From Malachius bipustulatus (lineage: Eukaryota > Arthropoda > Insecta > Coleoptera > Melyridae), in NCBI GenBank assembly GCA_910589415.1, contig OU342630.1:40704012-40768011 (forward strand): 64,000 nt of DNA, written 5' to 3'. The notes under the pieces are model-generated. The model had not been told where the DNA came from. It made no database searches and saw nothing but the letters and a program-made list of their open reading frames with translations. Position 1 is the first letter of the stretch; every line of letters starts with the position of its first letter. Made by a program: the position numbers and the translations under genes. Shown here piece by piece: positions 23,130 to 35,287 of the stretch.

Positions 23130-23610
23130 ACAAAAGGTGGTTAATTTTTTTCACACGGTTTTTGAGATATTACAGGCTTCCTCGGGAAATGTCACTAATC
23201 TAATATTCAAGGTTGGAGCCCTTTTTCTCTCTCTATCTTTTACGCCACTGACTTTATTGCAATTACCATAACGTTAGGAAATAGCCCCTGCATTTTAGAA
23301 CAAAAAATTATTCCTTCATTTTCTTCATACGGCGCACTGTTTTTGAGTTATTTAAAGTTTCGGCATTGCCACTAATCATTTAAAATAACATTAACTATGT
23401 ATGAATAGAAATTTTATTAGTCAGATACCTAACTTTTCAATGTAAATGGCTCAACATTACCAAAGAAAACGAAAAATATCTCAAACACGGTGTGGCGTAT
23501 GAAAAAAGCTATATAACATTTTATTGTTCCAAAATGCATGATGAGCTATCGAATAAATTTTTTCTATTTTGCAATAAAGTCAGTGGCGTAAAATATAGGA
23601 AGACTGGAAG
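23130..23610. repeat. Imperfect inverted repeat with ACGCCACTG motif
   Basis: 23240-23355 (TTTTACGCCACTGACTTTAT..TAGAACAAAAAATTATTCC..CATACGGCGCACTG) mirrors 23490-23605 (..GGTGTGGCGTATGAAAAAAG..GTTCCAAAATGCATG..CAATAAAGTCAGTGGCGTAA). The ACGCCACTG word recurs in the tandem repeat at 29.3-30.7 kb. Confidence 0.6.
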
Positions 23611-24073
23611 ACATCTACAAAAACTGAGATATTCAAATTAAACAGCTTTAGGAAAATATAAATAGCCAATTAAACAGCTTGTTAATAAACACCTATTTGC
23701 TTATTGTTGACGCCGAGTTTCATCCAAATCGGTTTAAATTTACACGAGTTATAACCAAAAACTGTTATTATTTTTTAAACATTGACGCCCTGTATCTTTT
23801 AAACGAAACGTCATTTTGAGCTGAAATTTATTCATTCAACTTATATTTTTATAAGAGGAACTATCCCTTTAAATTTATATCCCTGTTTATCGTAATTTAG
23901 ATCAGTGACTATGTGCATGTTCATAACTATGTATGTATAATATTTATATGCAACATAAGGAAGCTAAGCGCTACACTTGTCTATACTATGACTTGTCGGG
24001 AAAATTGGATCGTGAATTAATTCAGCAAAAAACATGGCTTGGCTTAAGATATTTCTATCAAATACCTCAATAA

Positions 24074-26251
24074 TACAGGGTGATTCATGAGTGACCTTAC
24101 ATAGACCAATGGTGATAAGCGGACTTCAAGGCGGGTCGAAAACCACAAAAGAAATTTTTTTTTCATGATTGGTTACGAAGTTACAGGGTGTTTTATGTCT
24201 CAGGTACAAAACTTTGATAGGCGATATTTCTGAAACGGCTGGAGAGATTTTGTCGAAATTTACTAGGAATGGTAAATTCCGGAAACTCATCAAAACCGCA
24301 TTCTGAGTTAATTAAAAATCCAGGACCGGACTTGAATTTTTTTGCCCCCATGGTCTTTGTTGAAAAAGTTAATTTTCTGACGATGTTTCTGAAAAACTGT
24401 CATCGAATTTGAAAAGATAAGAAAAAACTTAATAGAAATCATTCCTCAATTTGAACGGCACACCCAAACCGTCTCGAAAAAAAAATGTCAAAGTAAAACT
24501 TCTCAGTAAATTATCGTTTTCGAGCAGACATATTTTACTTAATGTTCGTCTGAATTCCTTCAAATTTATTTTTTGACTTGTTTCTGTGAGAAAAATGTCA
24601 GTGTAAATTAAATGTTATCAATATTAATGTTATAAACGGTTCTCAAAATGTCCTTTACCAACTTCAATACATTTCCTGCAGCGTTTGCATAAATTTTGGC
24701 TTGCTTTTTGAATTATTTGCCTGTTGTTTCCAATTTCATCAGCAACTACTAGTATTCGCGTCCTGAGCTCCTCTCTGGTACTTACTTCCGTTTTTAAACT
24801 TCCTGCTTCATATGGCCCCATAGGTAATAGTTTAAAACAGTGAGGTTGGGGGACCTAGGTGGTCAGGAATGAGGGCCGCCGCGCCCGAACCAACGATTGG
24901 GGTACTCATTGCGGAGATGCTCTCTGACTTGTAGAGAAAAATGTGGTGGTGCGCCATTTTCCTGGAAGGAAAGAGCACACCTGTTCACGTTCACCTCTGC
25001 AAGCAAGCCGGGCAAAATGACTTGTAGGAAAAGTAAATAAATTTCCCCCGTAAGCCGCCTAGCAAAACAATGGGGTCCTATTAGGGTATCATTTGCAATG
25101 CCACACTACACATTTATAGAAAATCTGTTTGCGAGTTCTTCTGAACAACAGAGCGCGGATTTTCATATGCTTATAGGTGGGAGTTTTTTTTTTATTCGTT
25201 ACACCATTCCGCGTGAACTGAGCTTCATCAGTAAACAAAATTCTACGCAGTCCATTCAATGGAACTTCATTGAATGGTTGAAGCCTCTGTACGCTTTGTA
25301 CGTGATAGGGATGCATCCGCGCTCTTCTTTTTTTCAAGGTTCCCCATACTCTTGATTGAGAAATGCCCAGTGCTTGCCCAATTCTTCGTGTAGTTGTACT
25401 TGGATTTACTGCCAACATCTCCACGATGTTTTGATGGTTCAGATTTTTCAATTGAGGTTCAGCATTCCTTTAAACTCAGGGAAATATGCCGTGGTTTCGA
25501 GAAAATTGGAAAACAGACGCGAAACGTTACATGGGCCGGTGTTCTTCGATTGTGATCTTCTATGGTATTCTCTCGCAGCTGCTCTTGAATTTCCATTGCA
25601 GAAACCATACACAAACATAATGTCTGCGTATTCGTTATTAGTGAAATGATTTGTGATTATTAGTGAAATCTGAAAATTTTGTAGTTGACACCTGATTTCC
25701 CAGTAATAAAGCTTGGCCTTCTGTCAAACATTTTCCTCACAGAAACAAGTCAAAAAATAAATTTGAAGGAATTCAGACGAACATTAAGTAAAATATGTCT
25801 GCTCGAAAACGATAATTTACTGAGAAGTTTTACTTTGACATTTTTTTTTCGAGACGGTTTGGGTGTGCCGTTCAAATTGAGGAATGATTTCTATTAAGTT
25901 TTTTCTTATCTTTTCAAATTCGATGACAGTTTTTCAGAAACATCGTCAGAAAATTAACTTTTTCAACAAAGACCATGGGGGCAAAAAATTTCAAGTCCGG
26001 TCCTGGATTTTTAATTAACTCAGAATGCGGTTTTGATGAGTTTCCGGAATGTACCATTCCTAGTAAATTTCGACAAAATCTCTCCAGCCGTTTCAGAAAT
26101 ATCGCCTATCAAAGTTTTGTACCTGAGAATAAAACACCCTGTAACTTCGTAACCAATCATGAAAAAAAAATTTCTTTTGTGGTTTTCGACCCGCCTTGAA
26201 GTCCGCTTATCACCATTGGTCTATGTAAGGTCACTCATGAATCACCCTGTA
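24074..26251 (-). mobile_element. 2.2-kb mariner-type transposon with long inverted arms
   Basis: Ends TACAGGGTGATTCATGAGTG / CACTCATGAATCACCCTGTA. The arms extend more than 500 bp (GAAGTTACAGGGTGTTTTAT, TCGTTTTCGAGCAGACATAT and their inverses), unusually long for a mariner-type transposon. TA-rich flanks. The middle carries a nearly full-length but broken transposase on the minus strand (24630-25650). It is the most complete member of the CAGGGTG class in the window. Confidence 0.9.
24630..25650 (-). pseudogene. Mariner-like transposase, nearly full length but inactive
   Basis: Minus strand, N to C: HFTNNEYADIMFVYGFCNGN and AAREYHRR near 25650-25560; NHQNIVEML then the helix-turn-helix-like TTTRRIGQALGISQSRVW near 25440-25350; the first catalytic Asp in ILFTDEAQFTRNG near 25230; a frameshift before ENPRSVVQKN near 25160; GEIYLLFLQVILPGLLAEVN near 25050; QENGAPPHFSLQ near 24950; RGGPHS, TGA, PPRSPNLT near 24870; YLWGHMK; and a C-terminal CKRC..CIEVGKGHFENRL ending near 24630. 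The second and third catalytic aspartates are replaced by Asn (QEN, SPN), one TGA replaces a Trp, and at least two frameshifts exist, so no active enzyme can be made. The enzyme would have cut and pasted the element at TA sites. Confidence 0.9.
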
Positions 26252-28800
26252 TAATAGGGGAAACTTAGCTTAAAAAGCGGCGACAGAATTAAGTGCTATT
26301 TAGCATTTCGGGGTAGACCAAATAACGATTTAAAAAATTACTTTCGTTCACTTCACTCTAAATAATAAAATGAAACTACTGTCAAAATTACTTCAGCGGG
26401 GTTGTGTGCTATCAAAGAACCATATCAAAAAAATCAACAGAATTCACGTACTAATTTTGGTGCTAGATCCGCCCCGACCGAATAGACGTCGCTAGTCTCA
26501 GTGTCATCGACCAAATGTATGCATTTCACTGAGAGTTTCCTGTATTATGGCTTAAGGTATTTGTTTCTATATTGAGTTTTGTCCAAGTTTTCATGATGGA
26601 ATGCAAATGAGAGGGCTGGTGGTAGAATTTGGAACCACCCTATATACTTAATATATCTATTATAGCAAACGCATGCACGACGAGAGCCAAACTTTAGGAT
26701 GACTACCTACAACTTTCACTATAGCGGTAACTTTCACATGCGTTTCATGATAATAAGGTTATAAGAATAAGTTGATTTGAACGGAAAAGCTATGGTCAGT
26801 TTAATTACAACATTCTACCACTCTGAACAATTTTTTTGTAGTTAATGTTCTCAGCCATCACTTTGTAGAATCTCTGCTTATTACTGATGAATTAAACATT
26901 ATTGTTTTAATTTCATAAAAAATTAGAGTTTCCATTTACATGTTTGAAGATGTTGCATCAACAGTTCCGAAACAAGTGTAATATTATACTACCATCCATA
27001 TACAGATTAGAATTTTTAAGAATATTGTTTTACTTATCAACTTAATTGAAGCAATTTGACGAGATTGTTAATAAGAGCTAATTTACAATATATTTATTAT
27101 CATCTACCGAATTTTAGCATGGACAGCTAGGTATTTTGGGTTATAGTACAGATGGCTATGCGGCTTCCACTTTATTCTACTATGAATTATGCAATGCTTT
27201 TGCAATATGTATATTCTGATAGCAAAGTCATCAACACAAAATATATTTCCTCCTGGGTTTATTCATATATAACAGAGCCGATTTAGTTTGGCTCATATCG
27301 CCGTAGGTCTTTCAACCTTCATTGTGGAAATGTGAAAAAATTGCACATACGAGTATTAGGTAGGATATTGTAACTTATCGCCATACAGTAGTTGACAACT
27401 TTAGTGGAAAAAAATCACTCGAATACAGATGCATTTGCGAGATGTTACGAAGATATAACGCATCAGTCAAGTTACAAAACGCTACCTACGTATTATGTGC
27501 CAGGTGACAGTTTTTTTTTTAATCTTTCATTAAATATCATCTAAATTTACCACACTGAAATCTTCATTACCTAGAAATAAAATATCTCTCAATAAACAAC
27601 GGTACTTTCTCAATACTTACGAAGAAGCGGTTAATTATACCCTGATTCTGGAAAAGATAATTGTATAGTCATAATATTATATTTTATGAATCGTTTATTA
27701 CCGATATTACCTTTCGACTTTAAAGCCTGCCTAACTAATTACACCTTCAGCTAAGTTTGATATTTATACCAAATGTTTTGACTGCAAAACTTATCCTCCA
27801 GGGTATTTTAAGTTTCGTTGATGATGCTAAACTGTATTACAGTTTAAGCTCACTCAATTTTCAATTGAAACAATGGTTTCGATGTAATTATTTTTCGATG
27901 TCTTCTTCGAGCGGGTTCCAAACTTCCAACTTTTAGAAGATTCTATATTTCACAATGGAAGAACATTATAGGGTATAACAAGGACGTCGTAATTTTTCCG
28001 GCACGCTGTCATTTCCCTAAAGCGAAGCGCTTCCGGTAATTCCGTGATTAATGCTAAGCATTATACTTCCGTGATCGATATCCGATCCATCAGAGGGAGT
28101 GATGTTATGATTCACAGTTTACCCTCTCTATAGACTCTAAAATGATCTAAATTTACACTGTAAGGTTTTGCATGCAAAAACTTATAGACAGCAAATTTTT
28201 ATTATGAAACTTACCTAATACCGCTCAGTTTTTGAACAAAGGGTAACGTAAGATTCCAAAAGGAAGATATTTATTCTCCGTAAGATAGTCCTTCAGGAAA
28301 ATGTAACTAACTTTGGGGGTTGGTTTAAATTAACAAACAAATTTAGAATGATACATTTAACATGGTAGATTTCAGTGGTCATGCCGTTTTTACGTTTTCA
28401 GTATGGTAGTCCAATTAAATTCTAAAGCTATCGCATGAAACAAAAGTAATGTAATCAAATTCGAAATGAACATAAGAGAGGAGTTTGTGAATATTGTTTC
28501 AGGTGATTCTGTGTTAGCTTAATGTAGTCGGTTCTGTTGAAGTGTAAATGCTCATCGCTTGCAAGTTTAAACCAAAACTAATATTTAGGTACTTCATTTA
28601 TACTTCACCAGCTTATGGAAGAACTGGGGTCAGTTTGCAATTTTTTAATTAGCATTGTTTTTCACGAAGTAATAGGTAGTATGAAGCTGCATCATAGTCG
28701 GTTGGTTACTTTTAATATCTACAAATCCCAGGATTTGAACTATTTTATGATTTAGGCATATAATAGTTATTTACGATTATCTGAGAGATACAATAGTATA
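26252..28800. other. Intron DNA, nothing recognised
   Basis: The longest stretch inside the intron without paired repeat arms or protein motifs. A single GAACCACCCTATATACT at 26632 could be a worn transposon end. It may be original intron sequence. Confidence 0.4.
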
Positions 28801-28814
28801 TTATGTATTGTGAA

Positions 28815-28950
28815 AAAAGTGCGGAAAAGAGAAAATTTCTCACGAGTGTGAAACAAATTGTCACGAGTGTGAAACAACTAGACTTCGTCTCTCGTGTCAC
28901 AATTCACACGAATGTGAAATTTATTTTCCGCACGTGCTACACACAGTACT
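28815..28950. repeat. CACGAGTGTGAAA palindrome
   Basis: AGTGCGGAAAAGAGAAAATT, CTCACGAGTGTGAAACAA (twice) and CTAGACTTCG pair with CTCTCGTGTCACAATTCACA, CGAATGTGAAATTTATTTTC and CGCACGTGCT. TACTTTTCCTACGACCA after it recurs inverted at 31962-31980 (TGGTCGTAGGAAAA), next to another GAGGCCCTGAGGTCGAG hairpin. Confidence 0.65.
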
Positions 28951-29339
28951 TTTCCTACGACCAAAATTTAACAGATTTATTATTTAACAAATTTAACACA
29001 TAAATTATTTTTTCAGACTACCTAGGTAGGTATTATTTTCAATTCTACCAATGACTTTTTAATATTACTATTATATACTGTTAAATCATTGAATTCTACC
29101 GACAATATTATTATTATTTATTATTAGACTCCGTATCTAAACTAAAAAAACCTTCTTGCTCTGTGATAATTTCGTTTCATTTCGTTTGAGCACGTGCCTT
29201 AGAATGGATTTTTTAATTTAAAAATCAAAAAAATTGGCAAAATTTAACAATTTTGTCCCGTTTCCTATGCCCGCCACTGGCTAACTTTACTTGAAAAATA
29301 CTATTTTTTACACTACCTTTAATAAATTCGGAAAAAACT

Positions 29340-30670
29340 GAAAGGAGAGTTTTTAAAAACGAAAATTTGAAATTTTAGAGAAATAAACATCATGTAAAAA
29401 TATTCGAATATCTCCGCCATTTTTATATTTGCTTCTTGAAATTTTTGAAGGTTAAATGATATTAGTATAGTTGTCTACTATCAAAATTTCCGTTCTAGTC
29501 CTTCAAAAATAACCTCATGAATGTTTATAGAAATGTAGACATTTTTACCCTTTTCCTACCCACGCCTCTGGCTTATTAATAGAAATGATGCAAATTGTAT
29601 TGCATTAGCTCAAATTTCAAATAAGTTTATTCCAATCTTGTTAATTTCGTTTAAAAGTTTTTGATTCTAACTTGCCTATTTAGGGGTTCAAAATCTAGCC
29701 ATTTTCCTAAAATTGAAAATGCCGCCATTTTGGAACGTCTTTACCTATTTTACTCAAATAAAGTACCAGACGACTACTTGAGGATATCTTACTACCAAAA
29801 AAATTTCAGCGCTCTAGATTGAAAACTTCGACCAGAACCCGCGTCTCACGGACGATTTTTTTTCTGAAATTCGGAGGGACATCCTGTAGAAGTAACACAA
29901 CTCTAGGAAAATGTTTTTACGAAAATCAAACGTCAGCCCTAAGGTTTATAAGAATAAAAAATTTCGTTCATTAATCTTGAAAGATGAAGCTACAGGAGCG
30001 TTTTTAAAATTTTAGAGAAATAAACATCATGTAAAAAAAATCGAATATCTCAGCCATTTTTCTTATTTACTTTTTGAAATGCTCAAGGGTTGAAGTCTAT
30101 TAGTATAGTTGTCTACTGTAAAATTTTCAGTTTAATTACTTCAAAAATGTGCTCATAAATTGTTGGAGAACTTTAGACATTTTTACCCTTTTCCTACCCA
30201 CGCCACTGGCTTATTATTAGAAAAAATGCAAATTTGATTGCATTAAATTAAATTTCAAGTAATATACTTCCAATCTTGTGAACTTGATATAAAACTCTGT
30301 TTCTATCTAGCTTATACAGGGGTTCAAAAAATAGTCCTTTTTCCAAAAATTCAAATGGCCGACATTTTGAAACGGCTCAGTCGATTTTGCTCAAGTGCAA
30401 TACCAGACCACTCCTTGTGGATATCTTACTTCCACAAAAATTTCAGTCTCCTAGATTGAAAACTGCGACCTGAAATGAGGTGACAAAAACCGGATTTACC
30501 GAATTTTGAAGGGACACCCTGTAGAAGTGACGCGACTTTTGGAAATTTTTTTAATGGAAATCGAAATTGTTCCTAAAGCTTGATAAGAGTGCAAAATTTC
30601 GTTCACTAATCTTGAAAGATAAAGCAACAGGAGCGTTTTTAAAATAAAAATTTCGTGATTTTGGAGAAAT
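29340..30670 (+). repeat. ~640-bp tandem repeat, two units and a partial third
   Basis: GAGAAATAAACATCATGTAAAA occurs at about 29378 and 30014, and a third start GGAGAAATAAATATAT at about 30663. Between these, blocks recur in order: TCGAATATCTC.GCCATTTTT, TTAGTATAGTTGTCTACT, TTTTTACCCTTTTCCTACCC, ACGCC(A/T)CTGGCTTATTA, GGATATCTTACT, TTTCAGC/T, and GGGACA(T/C)CCTGTAGAAGT. Units are diverged by eye by some 15-25 percent. It ends in a TA run at 30671-30688 into which the next element is inserted. Confidence 0.8.
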
Positions 30671-30687
30671 AAATATATATATATATA

Positions 30688-31370
30688 TACAGGGTGTTGA
30701 TTTTCAAAGCGGGCCATAGGGGATTAGCATTGCGAAAGTGGTTTTTGAGGATTCCTGCTCGCCGTTTAAACTGACAGAAATGGTTTTCGTATCAAAATGA
30801 AGCCAAAATTATTGCGCATAACGCTTGACATCAGAAATTAATTTAATTTCAGGTTGTTTTCTAAAATTCTTCAGTAAAAATTCAAGTAATTGTTAACGTT
30901 TAATCACAAAATAGCATGCCTTGCCTAAACAATAATGACGTTTCTACGTTTTGAAAATCCAATAATAAAACTTTATAAGTCAGTAGGTAATAATAAAGTC
31001 TGGTTCTATTTAAAAATGGATTATACAAACCAAGAAAGAGTCTTTATGGTGAGAACCTACTACAGTGTAGCCAGTTACAGGAGGGTTCGCGATTTATTTG
31101 CCGTGAACGTCGTAGAAACGTCATTATTGTTCAGGCAAGGCATGCTATTTTGTGATTAAACATTAACAATTACTTGAATTTTTACTGAAGAATTTTAGAA
31201 AACAACGTGAAATTAAATTAATTTCGATGTCAAGCGTTATGCGCAATAATTTTGGCTTCATTTTGATACCAAAACCATTTCTGTCAGTTTAAACGGCGAG
31301 CAGGAATCCTCAAAAACCACTTTTGCAATGCTAATCCCCTATGGCCCGCTTTGAAAATCAACACCCTGTA
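30688..31370. mobile_element. Foldback element around a mariner-type N-terminus, in a TA run
   Basis: Ends TACAGGGTGTTGATTTTCAA / TTGAAAATCAACACCCTGTA, arms about 270 bp (GCGGGCCATAGGGGATTAGC, CTTGACAT..AAATTAATTT, AACAATTACTTGAATTTTTA and inverses). The flanks are TATATATA on both sides. The unpaired centre is the transposase fragment at 31016-31110. Confidence 0.88.
31016..31110 (+). pseudogene. Mariner-like transposase N-terminal remnant
   Basis: ATG at 31016 opens MDYTNQERVFMVRTYYSVAS, then YRRVRDLFAVNV, before the right arm takes over. The Y(T/S)..ER..M(V/I)(R/K)TYY pattern is the start of another mariner-like transposase group. The rest is deleted; no catalytic residues remain. Confidence 0.65.
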
Positions 31371-32180
31371 TATATATATCGTGGGCAGGTGAATTTTGGA
31401 AAACCACTTTTTCGTGATCTGGGGGTCAGGATCGGTGGACATTTGATGATTTTCGAAAAGTGATGTCGTCCTCAATAGTGTATTTTTTTTATAAAAAAAT
31501 ACACTAATAAGTGACGTGGAGCGTGGAGACGTGGTAGATATGGAACTTCCACACAACGCAGTCGACTATGCGTCGTCGATTGAAGTTAGAGGTGTGCGAG
31601 TTTTCACGTTCGTGAATTTGATTTGAACGCTACCAATGCTGTTATTAGCGACCAACTCAAATTTTAATAATTACTGCCATAAGAGAATAATAAGTATATT
31701 ATATTTTATAGTCTTGTCGGGTTCTATGTTATCTCATTTGTGTTTATTTTATTACCTTGAAGCTTTAAATGAATAGTTATTCCATTAATAACAGTAAGTA
31801 ACAGTTGAGTTCTCAGTTACCGCCCATCACTATTGTTTACATTAAAACTGTACGGAAACGATTTTTGGCTATGCCTTATGTCACTTTGTCGCATAGTTTT
31901 GGATACGTGAGAAATCTGCTAGTTTGCGCACAAAAAACGATGCGCAAAGTAATGTTTTGTACAGTGGTCGTAGGAAAACATTGTTACCGCACGCATGTGA
32001 AGATTGCACGACGAGGCCCTGAGGTCGAGTGTATTCACAAGGCGATAACAATGTCTGTGTCCCACGTATAGAGTATTTTGAGTAAGTATAGAGTACATTA
32101 TTTTGATCGTTGTTATCCACAAAGATTTAAAATTCACAACTATTATTATTGCCTTATTTATACCTATCATGAAAATTAGG
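31371..32180. other. Intron DNA with one GAGGC-type hairpin
   Basis: At 31930-32060 TGTACAGTGGTCGTAGGAAA, CCGCACGCATGTGAA, CACGACGAGGCC and CTGAGGTCGAGTG resemble, inverted, the 28.9-kb palindrome. ORFs across it overlap in three frames and show no family motif. Confidence 0.4.
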
Positions 32181-32804
32181 TATAAAGGATGATCCCGAAA
32201 TGGCGGACACGGACAGCACCACAGCATCTATTGTTGATCAAAGATTCTAAGTTTTATTTACTGTTTTCTCCAGTATGGTTCCCTTAAGAAGATATGACCA
32301 CTTTTGTATAAAATAAAGTCACAACACTGCACTGGTTACCATTCTTCAGGTAGAAAAATAATGTGTAGGTCTACAATATCCAGATAGATGTTACCATGGA
32401 AACATATGAAATGGAAACACAACAAAGTTTAAAACATTAATAATCGTTGCGCGGATGCAAACTCGATAATATTATTCAAAATCTCGAATTCGAACAACGA
32501 TGCCACATTGAAAAATTTTGTTGAACACAGGGAATAGGTAAACTTTTAACTCTTGTAATTCCGTTACCGATAATAAAAAAAATAAAAAGCAAACACTATC
32601 GTTATAGTTATGTGAAATCATGTGCTTTGCTAGTGGAGGTTGTTTAAATTTGACCGCCATTTCGATTTAAATTTTAGAAAAAGGACACCCTATATCTCGG
32701 TAACGAAGCCGAGGAGCACATTTTTGTTTTAAATTTACAGTATTTCTGAACATCCTCTACAACACCCTGTATTCCGTGTCCGCCATTTCGGGATCACCTT
32801 TATA
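32181..32804. mobile_element. Transposon with TATAAAGG(A)TGATCCCGAAATGG ends
   Basis: The left end TATAAAGGATGATCCCGAAA, continuing TGGCGGACACGG, mirrors CCGTGTCCGCCATTTCGGGA, continuing TCACCTTTATA. About 624 bp, short arms of some 32 bp. The middle has CCGCCATTTCG and ACACCCTATATCTCGGTAAC, but no recognisable gene. Confidence 0.7.
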
Positions 32805-32904
32805 AAGGTTATTGTTGTGGTTATTATTATTAATTCTATTAGGTAAACAGCCGCTAATTTGAATGAGCCGTAGATCGCTTATGTGATGTCTCCGACCCAT
32901 AGTG

Positions 32905-33260
32905 TCCTATATCAAAATTAAGGGAGGCACCTTTTAGTAGCTACCTACGGGAACTAGCCATAACATAATAGCGCAAGTTAAAAAAAGCAATGGAAAATAC
33001 TTTATCTAAGAAGTAAAAAAAAATGATATTAGTAAAACTTTCCATTCAATTTGAAAAGTATACTGAAGTTAGGTAGTATGTGAGTGCATCATAAAATCAT
33101 TTGTTCCTATATTTATGCTATTGAGAGTAGATAAAGTATAATACAATATCTTGAGTTAAAAGACAAATTACACAGTCGCTGCAAGCAGCTCGTGTGTAAT
33201 TTTTTTCCGCTTGTGTGGAAAATGTCATTTTCAATCCTCGTTATGTGATATACTAATTAA
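32905..33260 (+). repeat. Dispersed repeat, partner at 54465-54750
   Basis: AATGGAAAATACTTTA, AGTTAGGTAGTA, GCATCATAAAATCATTT, TTTATGCTAT, and AGTAGATAAAGTATA(A/G)TAC followed by ATATCT occur in the same order at 54465-54750. The 33165-33230 part holds a small hairpin (CAGTCGCTGCAAGCAGCTCG). Confidence 0.65.
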
Positions 33261-33473
33261 GGTACCTTGTTGGCAGAATTTCAGTTGATTGCAATGTCAA
33301 TTTAATAAATGAACTTATCAGTCACGTTTTTAAATTCATGGTATCTGTTTTTTCGTGCAAATTTATGTTATAACAATAAGTAAGTGAAATATTTTTATTT
33401 ATTTTAATTTTAATTTGTTGTTGAGTATTTTAAGTTAAGTTGAGAGTGGTTTCTTTATTAATATTTAAATGAT

Positions 33474-34267
33474 ATACTGAGTGTACCATATCCTTCTCTA
33501 CATATATTGCTATCTCGTAAGCGGAAAAAAGGCCATCTCGAATATGTCAAGACATAAAAGTTATCTGCGACCGTTCCCGAAATATCCTGAAAAAACTGAA
33601 AAATCGAGATTTCTTATTTTTGTTCAGGTCAGGTCAGGCTTTCAAGAGCTACTCATCCCTGAGTTTTCATTGTCAACTTTAGTTTTTCTCATGGCCGCCA
33701 TATTATTTGTTTATATCGTTCGGTATGGAAAAAATATGGAAACCAAACAATAAACTTGAAGTTGAAAACTCTGCGATTTAGTTGGCATTGAATGCGATTT
33801 AGTTGGCATTGAAAATCTTTTTGAAAACATCAAGTGGATAGCTCTTGCCGACTTATGTAATCCTACAAAAAAATATTTTTTGATATTCAATAACAAGAAA
33901 TAAGAGCTAGATTTTTCATTTTTGTCAGGATATTTAAGGAAAGGTCACAGACATCTTGTACGTCTTGACGGATTCAAGATGGCCACAAAATAGGGCATTT
34001 TTTATCTAATTTAACCGACTCTGTATCTCTTACAGTGGGTATTATAAAGACTCATTAAGTTAACGGGCAGATTTCTGTGACCATTTTGGAAGCTAATGTA
34101 GACGTCAAATTACTTTTATTAACATTCTTGTAATCTCTTTTATACCAAGAATAACTAAATTGGAATATTTTCAATCTAGAGTCGATAGCTTCTTCAGAAG
34201 TGGCTACAGAAACTTGCCTAATAACTTAATGAACCTTTATAATACCCACTGTTAGTGTTTAAGAGAT
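33474..34267. mobile_element. Decayed family G foldback, interrupted by a 219-bp MITE
   Basis: Carries family G blocks in order and then inverted (GGCCATCTCGAAT, CGACCGTTCCCGAAATATCC, ..GGATATTTAAGGAAAGGTCA, GATTCAAGATGGCCACAAAA) but is shortened in the middle. The element at 34033-34251 sits inside its right end. Confidence 0.6.
34033..34251. mobile_element. 219-bp MITE with TTA target duplication
   Basis: CAGTGGGTATTATAAAGACT, then CATTAAGTTAACGGGCAGAT, mirrors the right end AACTTAATGAACCTTTATAA, then TACCCACTG. TTA flanks both sides (34030-34032 and 34252-34254), as expected for PIF/Harbinger-type MITEs (TWA duplication). Relatives: 59396-60835 and a right-end fragment at 48905-48955. Confidence 0.75.
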
Positions 34268-34274
34268 AGCCATA

Positions 34275-35287
34275 TACAGGGTGTTTCATTAAGGTAGGTA
34301 AGCGGCTCCATCTCGGAAACTTATGGACCTATAACCTCAAAATAAAAAATTTCCAAACATAAGTAAAATTCAATGAAAATATTTTCAAGATGGCCGCACT
34401 TCCGGAAATACCGGCAGTTGACACCTACTTTGTTATTTTAACGGAAACACCCTGTAAAATATTATATTTTTGAATGTCTGAAGAAATCGAATATAGGTGG
34501 TTTTCACCATTGGAATTTAGATTGAGCGGTTTATGAGTTATAAACAAGTGAAAATCGAAAATGTTCAACTTCAAAGCAGTGTAGAACTAGAACGGCTCAA
34601 GATATCTAAAAACGGTTTACATGTCCCTATCTTAACTTTTGACATAGTATCCTACTATGTGGTTTAAATTTTAATAAAGGGTGATGAAAAATCGGACAAT
34701 TTTCATCACCCTGTATTAAAATTTACTCCACATATGTCCGTATTCATCAAACTTCAAAATATAACTCTGGGGTTATATTTTGAATTTTCTGACAGCTGAT
34801 TGGTCTAATGCTCAAACCCTACGAACGCTACGAATTTTGAACCAATGACATGTTCCAAAATTTAACCCCAGGGGTTATATTTATTGATGAATACGGGCTA
34901 TAGTGGGATAAAACATGAAAAGTTAGGACAGGGACATGTACACCGTTTTTAGATATCTTGAGCCGTTCTAGTTCTACACTGCTTTGAAGTTGAAAATTTT
35001 CGATCTTCTTTATAACTCGTAAACCGCTCAATCTAAATTCCAATGGTGGAAACCACCTGTATTAGATTTCTTCAGACATTTAAAAAATATAAAGTTTTAC
35101 AGGGTGTTCCCGTTAAAATAACGAAGTAGGTGTCAACTTCCGGTATTTCCGGAAGTACGGCCATCTTGAAAATATTTTCATTGAATTTCTCGTGATCACT
35201 TATGTCTGGAAATTTTTTATTTTGATGTTATAGGCCCATTAGTTTTCGAGATGTAGCCGCTTACCTACCTTAATGAAACACCCTGTA
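34275..35287. mobile_element. ~1-kb foldback element, family L copy 1
   Basis: Ends TACAGGGTGTTTCATTAAGG / CCTTAATGAAACACCCTGTA; arms of about 430 bp (AAGATGGCCGCACTTCCGGA, GCGGTTTATGAGTTATAAAC, AGAACTAGAACGGCTCAAGA and inverses). The centre holds GGGTGATGAAAAATCGGACA. A short element with CCGTATTCATCAA ends (about 34737-34897) sits in the right half. Copy 2 is 48015-48777. Confidence 0.85.

Noticed and set aside
24630..25897. Plus-strand ORFs across the 24-26 kb element
   Set aside because: They oppose a clearly recognisable minus-strand transposase and lie partly in the inverted arms.
29340..30670. CRISPR-like array
   Set aside because: Units are ~640 bp and diverged, in a eukaryotic intron; not a CRISPR.
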